Below the pieces are notes generated by a model, which saw nothing but the letters and a program-made list of their open reading frames with translations, had not been told where the DNA came from and did no database searches. A program made the translations under genes and the position numbers. Shown in pieces: positions 10,850 through 23,300 of a stretch of DNA of 64,000 bases; position 1 is the stretch's first letter; each line of letters begins with the position of its first letter. Origin of the DNA: Ectobius pallidus (taxonomy: Eukaryota > Arthropoda > Insecta > Blattodea > Ectobiidae); NCBI GenBank assembly GCA_964059195.1, contig CAXKWD010000003.1, positions 20,442,606 to 20,506,605 of the forward strand, in the 5' to 3' direction.

Positions 10850-13800
10850 GTAAACATTATTGCTTGCCTTCTTTATATTGATTTAAATACAACACAGAGG
10901 TTTATGCAGTTGGAACTCTTAACTTTTAAGAATATTTCAGGAGAAAAATTCCTTTGACACCAGGGTTTGAACCTTCGGATTTTCTTGCCAATGCTCTGAA
11001 GTAAATGTTAGTATACAATAACAGAGGAAACCCTATCACAAAATCGCTAAATTAGTGCAATGATGTAAATGTCTTTCAGTGATCGTAGGAGAAAGATTCC
11101 ATCTGGCACTATGAAGCGAATTCTGAACAGCTCAGTGGGGCAGCATTGGCATGGAAAGACAAAAATCACGGATTCGAACCCATATATCAAAGGAATTTTT
11201 CTTCTAAAACAGTCTCATGTAATTTCAATAGAAACAATCTTCTGAGGTTTCATGAATGCTTATTGAAATCTAATTATTAAGTTTTTCATGTATTCCATGC
11301 ATTCACTATGCAGCTTTGATATATCTGTCAAAGTTGAAAGCTGTTTTAATGATTCGGCTTTTAAGGAATTACTGTTTTCAAGGAATAAAGTCTGTAGTCT
11401 GTGAATTAATGCCATAAGAACAATGCAATATGAATATGAGTATTGACTCTTGGTAAAATGAAATTAATTCACTTAACTTTCACTTTTGATGTTTCAAAAA
11501 ATATTTGGTCATTGTTTTAATGTCCTTTTTGATGAGATAAGATACCAAAAATGTTATACGTGGAATAAATTTCTTTTTTACAATAAAACATTCTCTTGGG
11601 ATTTAAAAAAGAGAGCAAGTTTTAATGCAAGGTAACTTAAATTCAGGACGGGACATTTTATACCTCTTGAATTATCCTAGTATCATAATATTTCTGGAAA
11701 TATTAGCATGAACATTTCTGGGCAAAAGAAACACTGGAACTTTACTCAGAATATTCTACATAGAAAACTTAGAATAATATTGTCAGGCCCTGATTTATAA
11801 ATGAGAAAGGGTGCAAATTTTTATGGTGGAAAATTTTGTTCAAATATTTTTTTAAATGTATTATATAACAAAATGTCGTATCTCAAGATAAAATCCAGGA
11901 CAGGAAAAAGAAAAAAACTTTATGCTAATTTAATTTAAAAGAAATTAATCTGAAGCAATGAAAACAAGTTAGATTGAGTTTAAATTCTCATTATAAAGTA
12001 TAAATAAAAATATTGCTTTTAGTATACATGTAACATACTTTTTATGAACATAATTAAATATAATTTAGCTTATGTTTTAAAATTACCAAATACATTAAAT
12101 GTTTTGTAAAATTTCAAAGATTGGCTATATTATATATTATTACAAATATTTTTTGAGTTTTAGGCAATTACTTGTAAATGAAATTACAATAAAAATCCAA
12201 AACAATAACTTTGGAGTGGGGTAAAAGTAAACAATGAAAGGGAAGTTTATACAAAGCTTTGCCCAGGAAGCATAGTATTTGACATCGGGGCCTGAGTATT
12301 GTACAATAGCTTCCCCTCAGAAACTGTTAAATATTAGAATTTACAATACTGGATTAAATATTAAAGCATATCATCAATTCTTTAGGACAAAGCAATGTGG
12401 GGGCAAAGATTCAGCACATGTGGGACCAAGAAAAGGAGCACAAGGCTAAATTTGAGGAGCTCATCAACAAGTATCGGGTTCGTCCAACTGCACTGGTCCC
12501 CATATGGAACATTGCAGGCTTTGTGTTGGGAGCAGGTGAGTTGAAATTTAACCCAAATGTATTTCTCCATTACACTCTACATGGAATGATATGTTAATGA
12601 AAAATGAATATTGTTGGTATTTGTGCAAAATGTGATACTTCAAAAAATTGATTTTTTTTCCTTCCTCTAAACAAGGATTATTTTCATTCTTACACATAAC
12701 TGCAAAATATCTCAAGTTTCTGACCAATAGGAGCCTATTCAGTAGTTCCTGTAAATTGTCTCATGTTAAACTCATCATCTCAGTTCATGTGAAAGGAACA
12801 ATTACTCGAATATTTTGGTGAGTAAAATATATTTTCTTTTGTTATAACTAGAATTTGGATGTTTATGACCTAAATAAGTAGAAAATATGACTGCAAATAT
12901 GAGCTTAAAAATGCCCAAAAAATCCTACATATGACCTCATAAAGCAACATATTTTTAAAAATAAATGTTCCAATTTAAAACGTTTAATGACACTAAATTA
13001 TTACATCACATGAATTCAACCAGATAATCACTTTTTAAAAATGTTACAGGTGATTTACATATTACTTGCAAAGAACTTTTAATCTGTTAATGTTTCCAGA
13101 TACCACTGCAAATGTAAACTGAAAATATTTTTAAAACATGTCTGTTGGAAGTTATTAACAACAAGGAGGAAGAGGTAATTGTGCTATTACTTGTTATTGT
13201 CCCTTCATATTTCAGTTATAGTATAACCAAAATATTTGTGACTCTTTCTCGGAAAAGACTTAAGTTGACAATTTAGTGCACATACTGCATATTTGTGCTC
13301 TTTTACCAAATTTATAACTGAAATATGGTGTTAAATTACAAATACAGTACAAATTACAATAAAAATCCGGCCACCCCAAGACCAGACCCTTGACCGGATT
13401 AAAAAATGGCCGGACCATCCGGTGGTCTTTTAAACGTGTCAAGTATAACCTATTAAAGCAAAAATCAACTTTTAAGATGGTTTTGTCCATTTTTTAAAGC
13501 GTACTTACCCAAAAATTAGAATACAGTATTACAATTACAATTTCAAAATTAAAAGAAATCTGTTATTTTCTTCTGCTTTTTTAGTTGAACTCTTTTTTTT
13601 GAAAGCATAATCATGCCACTTCTTCATGAACATTACATCGATAGCTGATGCAGCAGCCTGTTGCTCGACATAGGTAGTCGCCAGTTCCAGTGCTGTGAAC
13701 TGATGTGATTTGTTTACACTTAAGACTGAAAACTAAACAGGCATGTTTATTCAAGATGAAGGCTCCACGCAAAATTAGTAACCTTCGACAACGGCTTTAC

Positions 13801-14630
13801 AAAAGGATCAATAAAGTGGTGAGTGCTGCCCAACAATCTATTTATATTAAGTCACATTCCTCACCATAAGAAGAATGTCATTCAGTAATATAATGTTTAT
13901 TCTAGTCGATTACTGCCTGTGAGAAACCCTTCCGCGCGCAGATGACTCATTCCAAGAAGTCGGCCGGATCATCCGAGGCCGGACTAGAGGGAGTCAACTG
14001 TATGACCAAGACCATTAAAATGACCAAAATTTTACTTTATATTCAAAATAAAAACAGTCAATGTTTAATTTGTTTTTGCGGCGGGAATAGAGGTCAGGAT
14101 AAAAACAAGACATGTCATAAAAATCCGAACCCTAGTTATAACTTATTGGTAGTAGATGGTTATGTGTTATTATCATTTTCAGCTTTTTCCCTTTCCTGAA
14201 AAGTTGGTGGTTTTAACATACGGCATTTTGTACAAACACCAACAATATTGCACATGAATACTAAATTATGAGGAACACTGATAATAAATCTAAAGTCTAA
14301 CGGAAGTAAGTTACCTAGTCTTTCTGTTTATTAACTTACTGAAACTCAACAGGTTCCGCAATGCTGGGCCCAAAAGCTGCCATGGCATGCACAGTTGCAG
14401 TTGAATCAGTGATCGTGGACCACTACAATGATCAACTGCGCAGCCTCATGTCTGATCCTGAAGCTAACAAGGAGCTGCTTGAGGTTATCCGAAAGTTTCG
14501 AGATGACGAGCAGGAGCATCACGACACTGGTATTGACCATGGTGCTGAACAGGCCCCATTCTACAAAGCATTCAGTGAAGCAATAAAATTTGGCTGCAAA
14601 ACTGCTATTGCTATTTCAAAAGTTGTGTGA
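10696..14630 (+). CDS. COQ7: COQ7: 5-demethoxyubiquinone hydroxylase, complete, three coding exons
   Basis: COQ7 (CLK-1) is a di-iron monooxygenase of the inner mitochondrial membrane that hydroxylates demethoxyubiquinone, the penultimate step of ubiquinone synthesis, in a complex with COQ9. Exons 10696-10849, 12386-12535 and 14353-14630 join in phase to 193 residues, close to the usual animal length. The N-terminus MLRSSLRKLPHV is basic and Ser-rich, as expected of a mitochondrial presequence. The metal ligands are all present: Glu in GELGADR (exon 1), EKEH (exon 2), and VESV plus DDEQEHHD (exon 3). The two symmetric halves of the four-helix bundle are therefore intact. The first ATG lies just after an AG, so a 5' UTR exon may exist upstream. 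The poly(A) signal is at 14724. Introns are invaded by SINEs and a pogo-like element but borders are consensus. Confidence 0.96.
10936..11260. mobile_element. tRNA-derived SINE family 1, two damaged copies
   Basis: Near 10937-10995 the minus strand shows the box-B side (GGTTTGAACC context) of the SINE, with AGGAGAAAAATTCC at its edge. At about 11086-11260 a plus-strand copy has a worn box A, GGATTCGAACCC as box B, then GGAATTTTTCTTCTAAAA and the body. The family is defined by better copies at 31494-31830. Confidence 0.6.
12386..12535 (+). CDS. COQ7: COQ7 coding exon 2
   Basis: Acceptor TTCTTTAG, donor GCAG|GTGAGT, phase 1 on both sides. It contains the QEKEH ligand pair (Glu and His of the EXXH-type motif) and the NIAGFVLGA hydrophobic helix. 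Confidence 0.95.
13345..14000. mobile_element. pogo/Tigger-like element in COQ7 intron 2
   Basis: Flanked by TA (13343-13344 and 14001-14002). The right end, read inward, is CAGTTGACTCCCTCTAGTCC, a pogo/Tigger-type terminus, and the left end starts CAGTACAAATTACAAT. Both subterminal regions carry CCGGCC-containing words. On the minus strand near 13585-13700 a short frame reads ALELATTYVEQQAAAS and MFMKKWHDYAFKKK, resembling the tail of pogo-type transposases. The element is clearly non-functional. Confidence 0.5.
14353..14630 (+). CDS. COQ7: COQ7 coding exon 3 with stop
   Basis: Acceptor CTCAACAG. It encodes the second half of the four-helix bundle with ligands in AVESVIVDHYNDQLR and FRDDEQEHHDTGIDHGAE. 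It ends AISKVV then TGA. Confidence 0.96.
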
Positions 14631-14723
14631 ATTCAAACATCATGTACTTTTTAGTATTTCAATTTAACAAATAAGGAGTATACAATATTTTTATATCTTG
14701 AAAGTGTAATCTTGTTCGTTATC

Positions 14724-14729
14724 AATAAA
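14724..14729 (+). terminator. COQ7 polyadenylation signal AATAAA
   Basis: Canonical hexamer about 95 bp after the COQ7 stop codon. Confidence 0.7.
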
Positions 14730-14779
14730 AGAAAAACAAAACATCATAATAAGAAATATTTTCTGGTTTTATAATGGGT

Positions 14780-16735
14780 ACCAAACTTAGTAGTTATTGT
14801 TGTTAATCTGGAGGCAACCAGAGTATGACTCTTTCATAGCCCTAGATATCTGTTTCCTTAAAAAGTTTAAGAAATATGGCACAAAATCTTCACAAAATCT
14901 TCTCTTTCAGCAACAATGGACAATCAGACATCGTTTTTCCTGTTATCCATGTGGTTAGTTTCTGAGACAGTATTTTACCTTGAATGACACAGTAATTATA
15001 AAGTAGAATTTTGCAATCTGTAAACTCTGAAAAACTCTTATCGAACATGTAAGGAATGCTGTACAGTGTACATATAAATTTGAATTGACTTAAGCGCCAA
15101 TTAACAGTTTAAAGATGTATGTAAAAATGTTTACGTTATGTATAATTAGCAAGTATTATTATATTGCAATGGAGCATTCAGTGAATAAATTATTTAAATG
15201 AGGCATAAACATACTGCCAAGGTTGAAGTTTCACATCCCCAGACTAACTGCGGGTTTTAGAGGAACAACAGACCAAGCTCAGAATAAAAAAATACATTAC
15301 AGAATACGTTAACTGTGATTTCTTTATAGACAGAAAGTGTATGATTTCTGATTCATGATAGTGGCAAGGGAACAAAGTCATAAATGAATTGGGAATAATT
15401 AAATATCAGGGGAAGGACAGGATACAATGGAGGGTTACTTTTTAAAATGCAAAATGTTAAAAAGTAGGATTTTTATTAAATGTAATGTTATTATTGTGAA
15501 AAAATATAAAATATGCCAAAAAACAAGTCTACAAGATAAACAAGGACGTTACATATCACTGAAGTGGCAGGCAGAAACCATAATAAATTGTTTGGTTCGT
15601 GAATTAGAAAATTGTGAACATCAGAAAAGTTCTTACGGCCATGGAAATAGTCTCTATATAATGCAACTAACTGCACGTGAAGACCCTTTTATAACAATGT
15701 AGAAACTGATTGATGGTTTTAGCTTTTTTAGGCAAGGAAAATTAATTTAATTAAATCTGTTTTGAGTTTTAGTGATTAGCGTTATAATGTGAATTATAAT
15801 GACAGTACACCTTTTTAGTTATGCTACTAAAATAACTGCAAAAGCTTAAGAACAAGATATACATTAATAGAAGATTTTTTAAAATATGCAAACAGGTAAA
15901 GTAAAGAGTTCCAAAGAAAGAAAGAAAGAAAGAAAAAGAAGAGAGAATTGGCAATGTCAACTGAATTTATGTGCTCAAGAAAAACAGAAGTATAATAACA
16001 ATAAAATTTCTAAACAATTAATAAACTAGTTAATAATAATTTTTATGTATACTTATGCATTCACAGCTGGCATTTAACATGCACAATTTTTCAAGGCTTC
16101 TGGACTATGGTCTATCAGCCAGAAAAAAATTTGATTTGTTAAACTCAGATTTTTTTTTTTTGTAATCCTTGTAGAAGAAGGGAAATGAAGTGTTACGGCT
16201 GTATATTAAAGTAATAATATGTTTACCTCTAATAGATTTCAATCATGGGAATTTTTATATCCCACTTTGCAATATAATAATAAAAATTTAATTGTAGTAA
16301 TTTAGTAATTATAATACAAGAGTTTTAGAAATACAATAGAAAATATCCAATGACTACCGGTACTTCATTTGACACTGAATACAAGTGAAAGTTTTTGTGT
16401 TTAACCCATAGAGCCGGTTTTATGTGCTAAGCACATTCAAAATCATGAACCAGTTATATGTTCCAGGAATGCATTGAGCAAGGCAGAATCTTAACTTTAT
16501 CTTGGTCATGAATTGAACAATTTTAAACTCTTTGCAAAAAGATGAAGCTAAACCCTCAGTCCATGATAGGATTTTTTTTCTGACTAAATTTGAGTAGGCT
16601 AGATATGGGAAAAAACAAATATAAGGTGCACCTTCGCATGAGACATATCCCGCCCACCCCACCCTCAGTGAAGCAGTTCCTTTTATACCACGATCTAGCG
16701 AATTTTTCGAGGATGAACAGGCTGACAAGCCGTTG
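14780..16735. other. Spacer after COQ7, no gene seen
   Basis: AT-rich. It contains a (GAAA)n run near 15915 and a T run near 16150. The small open frames show no resemblance to known proteins and lack splice or codon signals. Confidence 0.5.
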
Positions 16736-16873
16736 GGTACAAGGCACTTACTCTCGCATTTTTAATATTTGGTACAAGGGGCATTCTCGAATTTGTAATA
16801 TTTGGTACAAAGGGCACTCTCGCAGTTTTAATATTTGGTACAAGGGCACTCTTGCATTTTTAATATTTGGTAC
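16736..16873 (+). repeat. Four-unit tandem repeat, 32-35 bp period
   Basis: GGTACAAGG.GCACTCTCGCA followed by TTTTTAATATTT repeats with starts at 16736, 16771, 16804, 16837 and 16869. In one frame it would encode NIWYKGHSR repeats, but there is no sign of selection for coding. Confidence 0.85.
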
Positions 16874-17079
16874 GGTCGGGAGTGTCGGTGATAATATACA
16901 AGGATAGTTGGTCACCCTGCTTCGCTGGGAAACAAAATGTGAATATCAAGTGGACGAAGTTTAAAGTGCACCTTGTATTTGACTTTTGCCTTTTCAGTCT
17001 CCACAAACCAGTTGTTTCCCCCACTAAAACTTCCCTTTTTTCAATAGAAATGGAAGGGCTATGAAATCTTGCAAACAAG

Positions 17080-18745
17080 GTTCTCCTCTCCTACTTGCCT
17101 CATATTTTAGAGACACACTTCACAGTAAAACTAGCACCCATGGGGAAGAATTCAGAATTACAGAAGTGATGCATAGTATGACCAATGAATAATTAAAGAA
17201 AACAGGTTCCTATACTACCTGATGACATGCAAGAACATATTGAAACTATTTGTTGAAAGTTTTGTAACTTTTAAACTGACAGTTTATTTTAAAAACCCAA
17301 TAAAATATTAAAGCATTTTAAATACCAGCTCAAGGTAAACAAGAGGCTCTTCAGCATTTCAATGTCCGGCTTGAGGGGTTAAAATTATCAATCGACTATA
17401 CAGAGTAATATGTAAGACATATGTAAATGACATGTATTTGGTATAACTTACTACAAATGCTAAAAAACTGTAGAAATCAAAGCAGTGTTATGTTATTAAG
17501 GCTACGAGGGTTTTTCAATGAATTTCAGGATACTGAAATTATTATGGAAGTAATCGGCACCTGTCAAGAAAGGCAGCGTGAAAGCTCTGCACGAGTATAC
17601 TAGTAGATATTTTGGTTATTCACATATCACCACTACTTGAAAGTAGCTGTCAACATTCACAAGATCTGTAATTTCATGATAGGTAACATATACTATAGAT
17701 AAGAAAAATGATGACTCAAAGTTACACTGGTGATTTAAAGTTGCCCAGTTTTCCAGTAACATTAGTTAAAAGTAAGTAAATTATTTTAATTCCATTAATT
17801 ACTGTACTATGCTACTCTCATTATTAATGTTATCAAGCATACAACAACACTTTCTGTGAGAATTCACGATCCATAAACAGAAATAAAAAGAATTGTACAA
17901 GAGATCAACACTGAATTTCCTTAGCTAATTACTTGAGATCTTCTTAATATCTTCTGCAGATATTTGCGTCTATCATTTCACTAGCATAAATAAATACATT
18001 ACAAGGAGAAACTCTCTACCGCTATTTTATAGGTAATTGTGGCAAATGAAGGTAATAATGAAAACATAATATATACCTGTCCGTACTAAGGAGGGAGGAG
18101 AAAGGGATCAGGATGGGGTCCTAAACATTGTAAGAGTCTTCTTCTTCACTACTGCTCCACTCTGAATGTCTTGTTCTGCTTTTGTTGCGGATTTGTGGAA
18201 CTTCTGCAACAGAGAGACAATATATTATGAGCACAGATTCAAGTTAGTTAATAGTATATTGCGATACAAGTGCCGTAAGCGGTGCATATGGATTGAGGAA
18301 AGAGTTTTTTCAATTTCCGAGACCCGTTATGCACTTACGGCACGAGTATTGCATGCTATTTTTTTGCACAATGATTATTTATATCAATTTATTTATATTA
18401 ATTGAGATATTAGCTGAAAATATTATGTATATACACTATTGAAGATGGATGTTATATTTCAGAAAGTGACTTGCAAGTGTTTGTTGTTATGGGAACCAAA
18501 TATTTGTCCTGTTAAAGTCGCCACAAACTGGGGGGGCCTTGGTTCCGATCTTCCATAAACGCTTGTATTATGATGATTTTACTTACGGCACTTGTGCTTT
18601 TTGTAATTTTTACTGCATGGAGTTTTCTTTTGTTTTCACAGCAACCCGATTGCGTGTGGGAATGTCAAGTTATGATCCACAGCAACAATATTCGTAAGTA
18701 CCTCTAATTAGTTATGTCGTGCAGAAAAATAAATAAAACCAGTGG
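17080..18745. other. Non-coding spacer with inverted TGCCGTAAG words
   Basis: The words AGTGCCGTAAGC (about 18271) and CACTTACGGCAC (about 18334 and 18587) form inverted pairs, perhaps ends of a MITE that I could not delimit. No gene is seen. Confidence 0.4.
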
Positions 18746-18749
18746 CATT

Positions 18750-18915
18750 ATTGATCACTGTGATGGGGAATAGTTGGCGAGCTTTGAGTCTGTGTTCATT
18801 GAACACCAACTAGCCTTCCCCATTTTCTAGCTAAGCAAGTAGGCATGGGATTACAAAGGGAGGAAGGATATTTCTTTTCAACTTAAGTGTTGCCCATCAC
18901 AGTGAACCGATAATA
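18750..18915. mobile_element. Short MITE candidate
   Basis: CACTGTGATGGG near 18757 and its inverse CCCATCACAGTG near 18894 bound about 150 bp. No target duplication was evident. Confidence 0.4.
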
Positions 18916-19091
18916 TACACCTCAATAAACTAGCTGAACTTGTAAAACACTGTGACTTTGCATTTTATTTATATTTACTTATTTATGTTATTTTGAATCA
19001 TTAACATTGTTTAACAGAACTCTTTCCGTCTCTCTGATGTGAAATTCACATAACTCATCTGCCCAAATAAAAGCCTCTTTCTTTAGTTTAA

Positions 19092-19945
19092 TCTCTATAT
19101 ATATAAAAGGCTTTGTCCTGACTGACTGACTGAATGAATGACTGACTGAATGACAGGAATCAACGTACAGCCTAAACTATAACAGGTAGAGACTTGGAAT
19201 TTTGACAGTACCTTCGCTTCATAATGTAGGTGCTCACTAAGAAAGGATTTTGAAAAATTCTGATTCTAAATGCCAAAAATTAAATGTTTTTGAAAATACT
19301 TAATCCCTTTTTACATAGAATTATCAAAACAAATTCACAGAACGTATTGTTACCAGTGGTATCAGGTGGGCTTGCATTAAATTAAATGGATGTTTGACAA
19401 ATTAGAGAAGGTATCATTATAATTCATATTATCTATATTAATAAAAGGAATTGTCCTCAATGTCCAGCGAAATCTACTGAGCGCAGAGATCTGAAATTTT
19501 AAACATAGGTGTGCTGAAGGGTCGGAAAATGCACCTCGAAGCCGGAATTTTAATTTTAGATTTCGTTCGTGAGTTATGAGTGAAAAACTGGCAAAAAACG
19601 TGCATTTTTTGCGTTTTCAAAACATAAGTTTTCAGTTATACATTTCAATGTCAAATCAATTACAGTTGGCTTTGGCTATTTTTGTCAAACCTTGAAAACA
19701 AAACTTTCGCGATCGCTTGAATGTTGTAAGCCCTAAATATGGTCAAACGTTGTTTTATTTGGACGAATCTCACTATACAGAGGTTTTCTTGGCCAAGAAA
19801 CTCGAATCTGAGGTCGCTTTTACCAGTCGATGCTATCTGATCGTGGTATGTAGTCCATGCGATTTAGGTGTTAATAAATGTAATGATTTAACTATTATGC
19901 TCTTAATTTTTAATTCTTGAAATAATTATCGCGGGCACATGCTAG
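19092..19945 (+). mobile_element. Helitron-like element, composite long form
   Basis: It begins TCTCTATATATATAAAAGGC after an A and ends CATGCTAG before a T, the A/T insertion and CTAG end typical of Helitrons. The 3' hairpin is shortened here (ATCGCGGGCACATG), but is intact in the copy at 34463-35299. About 340 bp in, a second 5'-like start TCTATATTAATAAAAGGA occurs, which is the true 5' end of the short copy at 28867-29387. A 67-codon open frame (19717-19920) lies near the 3' end. Confidence 0.75.
19717..19920 (+). CDS. Small open frame conserved between Helitron copies, unknown
   Basis: 67 codons containing SPKYGQTLFYLDESHY and KKLESEVAFT. The copy at 34500-34703 is open over the same length with only a handful of differences; the copy at 28920-29100 is similar. 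I do not recognise a domain. It could be a captured gene piece or merely a young non-coding repeat. Confidence 0.3.
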   Translation: MNVVSPKYGQTLFYLDESHYTEVFLAKKLESEVAFTSRCYLIVVCSPCDLGVNKCNDLTIMLLIFNS

Positions 19946-20576
19946 TATATTATGTATGACATTCTCTTCTTGTAAATTGGTTGTAAAAGTGAACAGAATG
20001 TCGTTACCACACCACATTGCATCCACAAAGGATACATAAACCAAATATAATCTGATTAATGTACTCTCATAACTTTCTTAACTTTAAGCACAGTTCATAT
20101 TCTGATATATTCTGATAAGAGGCCATGTTGCAAAGAGTGCTTATTCAGAGTGAGTGGCTCCTAACTATCCTTCAGACAATTTCTTTTAAAAAATGTTTCA
20201 AATAAAAGTTTCATCTCTTGGTATAAGCACCCAATGTACAAAATTTAAACAAAACCAGAATAGTTGTTTTTGAAAAATCATGAAAAACGACTTATTCTTC
20301 ACGTAAAGTCCTCTTAAAAATAAGAGGAAGTTGTCATCAATCTTTATGTCACATCCTCAGAAGGTACCTAACCCAAATACAGAATTTTTTTTTTTCATAT
20401 AATTTTCCGTTCTGGAGCCACGCTATTCTCACACACACACAGACATGTTTCCAAAAATAGTATTTTTGGATTCAGGGGATCTGAAATCGTGCATTTATGT
20501 TAAAAACTCAACTTTAAATTTGGGGGTTGAAAACAGTACTTCCTCTACCTACGGTATGAGCAGGGAAAGTAAAATA

Positions 20577-21860
20577 GCGCTAGCCCATTAAGTGTAAAGA
20601 AAAAGGTGCTAGCCTGTTATTAAAATTATTGAGGATATCACCAGATGTTACTGTTGTTCTCTTCACTTTCATACAAATAAATAATTATCAATTACCTTCA
20701 TTTTAACCACTACAGGTACTATTATTCCTATTATTACTATTATTACCGTGTACCTATTAATCATTTATAATTCAAAATGGCATAAATAACTATTTCAGCA
20801 GTGAGAATTTTATCACTAGATAGTTTAAATGTTTTTGAAAAAACACAAATGTAAGCTAACACACTAGTTTGGTTTTATGATTTACATAATTTAATTGGAC
20901 CAAGCCTTGACAACATGCTACATCACATATGTACGTTGTGTTTGAAACTAGAATACCTATTCCAGAAATATCATGACACCATTACAGCTGAAACAATTAC
21001 AGAATGATCAACATAGAAGTTGTAAATGTAATTGCTGCTGTGAAATTTCCTAAAAAAAAAATTTATATGTTTTATTTGACATTATTTTATTATATTTCAG
21101 ATTAGTGTATAAGTTTAATGGTACATGTATCAGAGCATTCCCTCTGAAAATCAGCTTTGGAGATAACTAAGAAAATGAGCTCAAATAACCAACACCTCCT
21201 CAGGTTTTACTACATCATAAGTGAACGGAACACTTTTAACAAAGATTACAGTAGGAAGAACAAGAAAAGAATAAATGGAACCAAAAATTCAGAAGATATA
21301 AGCATGCTCAACTAGATAAAGAATCAGCTCGCAATGAAGGAAATGGAGATACACAACAAACTAACTAGAAGTTTGAAAATCACAAGACGATGACTGCATA
21401 CATATAAAGTTATTGCTAAGATAGCAAAGCCATCAATGAAGTCAGAACTACTTTACTGTTCAGAAAAAAGATACACACATAAGACCATGGATCTTTTGAG
21501 GAAACCCTAAATAGATATCGACTGGAAGAATGTTTATTCCCATGACAGTATAAAAGAGCAACTCCTTTTGAAGGGTTTTGGGATGCTGTTTTAAAAGAAA
21601 AATACTGTATTTACCCAAAATGTTGTGTTATATATGCTGGCCCCTTAAATTAGAGGCCTTTCCTGTAAAAAAAAGAGACAAATATTATGTGAATTCATTT
21701 GAAAAAGTACTATGTTTATGATTACAGAATGAGGGAAGTCTCGGAGACTATTTAACCTTTCCTAACTAACATAAGTCCTTACAACTACCATCTACAACAC
21801 AATTTTAATGAGGACAACCTTAACAACCTTATAATAATCTATCATCACGAAGCATCAAGC
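20577..21860. other. Spacer, no gene seen
   Basis: AT-rich unique-looking sequence between the family D repeat and a LINE fragment; nothing supported. Confidence 0.5.
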
Positions 21861-21863
21861 TTT

Positions 21864-22967
21864 TATATATATATATATATATATATATAATAAAGTTCAG
21901 AGGAGAACTTTCTGAACCTTTCTTGGTAACAACTGGTCTGAGACAGGGCGACGGTCTGTCCCCTCTTCTTTTTAACTGTGCATTGGAGTATGTTATGAGG
22001 GAATGGTACAAAAACAATCCGAAAAATATAAAAATTGGAACCCAAAAGGACAATATACAGTTAAATTGTTTAGGATTTGCCGATGATCTAGCATTTCTGG
22101 CCAATGATATTCAGGAAGCAAAACGACAAATTAAGTCACTGCATGAAATAGCCCAAAATATTGGTTTAAAAATTTCATTTGAAAAAACAGAAATAATGCT
22201 AACTCAAATGCCGCTAGCAAACAAAATAGAGGTGGGAGGCCAAGAAATAAAAATTGTAGAAAAATTTAAATATTTAGGTGAAATAATCACTTACAACATG
22301 AATGAGAAACCTGCATGGCAAAATAGAATAGATAAACTGGTTAGAGCACAGCATGTTACCAAGAATACATACAATAAAAAGTGCCTCTCAATAGCAACCA
22401 AATTGAAACATTATAAAACAGTGACTCAACCGCAAATCACGTATGCATGTGAAACACTATTCAAAACAACTAACACAGTTGCAATAGATAGAGTACTCAA
22501 GGTAGAAAGGAGAATAGTAAGAACCTGTTTAAACAAAAATTACCAAGTAAATGGAGTCTGGAAACTAGCTTCTAATGAAACAGTATATAAAGAAATAGAA
22601 CCAGTGACAAGTACAATGAAAAAAAAAACGAATATCATTTTTGGGACATATTTTACGGACACCAGAAAATAGAATTAGCAGAAAAATAATAGAAAAATTA
22701 TGGAAGAGTAAGAGTAAGAAAAATATAAGATGGATTACAGAACTTAAGGAAGATATGGCAGAGCTACATATTACAGTAGAGGATTTAATATACAAGACAG
22801 ACACACTCAAGATATTGAAAGACAAACACACTACACTACAGATGAAAATCGACAAACAGAGAATAGGAAGAGTAGTTCCAGAAGCAGAAAGAAAATTGCG
22901 GTCAGAAAAGATGAAGAAGTACTGGGCTGACAAAAAGAAGAAAAACCTCAACCAGAAACCTGACTAA
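21864..22967 (+). pseudogene. 5'-truncated non-LTR retrotransposon, reverse transcriptase 3' part
   Basis: A reverse-transcriptase frame starts abruptly after a (TA)n run. It contains GLRQGDGLSPLLFN (RT motif B), FADDLAFLA (catalytic YADD variant), GLKISFEKTE (motif D) and KYLGEIIT (motif E), then thumb-like sequence. The frame is lost near 22617-22628 in an A9 run and continues one frame over (from about 22641) as FGHILRTPENRISRKI and onward to a stop at 22965-22967. A second (TA)n run follows at 23006-23031. RTE-like elements often end in such microsatellites. The endonuclease and the front of RT are absent, so this is a dead copy. Confidence 0.85.
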
Positions 22968-23005
22968 AGTGGTCCAATGAAGGCCAAAAAATTAAAATTA
23001 ATTAA

Positions 23006-23031
23006 TATATATATATATATATATATATATG
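23006..23031. repeat. (TA)n tail of the LINE fragment
   Basis: About 13 TA units, matched by a similar run at 21864-21887 on the 5' side. Confidence 0.8.
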
Positions 23032-23300
23032 TGAACAATAATTATGAGAATATTGGACATTCAAGTGTAAATTACAAAAACATAGAATATATCATTATAA
23101 TAGTTACGCACAAGTATATGCTTGTAAGCTCTTCTTTTAATCACAATTTCAAGACTTTTATAATTATAATTTTAAATGTGACATTTTAACATTATGACAT
23201 GCAAGAATTACTCTTGCTACTTATCTTTATTAACCATTATATCTCAAATTGTAACAGCTATAACAATCCAAAGTTGATCCTATATATTGATACTCATGTA

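Larger units (their letters stand above)
19035..20574. mobile_element. Repeat family D, copy 2, split by a Helitron
   Basis: It has the same start (TGATGTGAAATTCACATAACT) and end hairpin (ACTTCCTCT...AGGGAAAGT) as the copy at 8722-9707. The Helitron at 19092-19945 interrupts it shortly after the start; the sequence resumes with TATTATGTATGACATTCTC, matching GTGTATGACATTCTC of copy 1. Confidence 0.7.

Noticed and set aside
13757..13820. Start of a nested gene reading MKAPRKISNLRQRL followed by a GTGAGT donor
   Set aside because: Lies inside the pogo-like element, with no continuing exon found.
16736..16873. CRISPR-like regular repeats
   Set aside because: Units are contiguous without spacers and this is eukaryotic DNA.
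18166..18405. 79-codon plus frame
   Set aside because: Contains inverted TGCCGTAAG repeat words and no known protein pattern.
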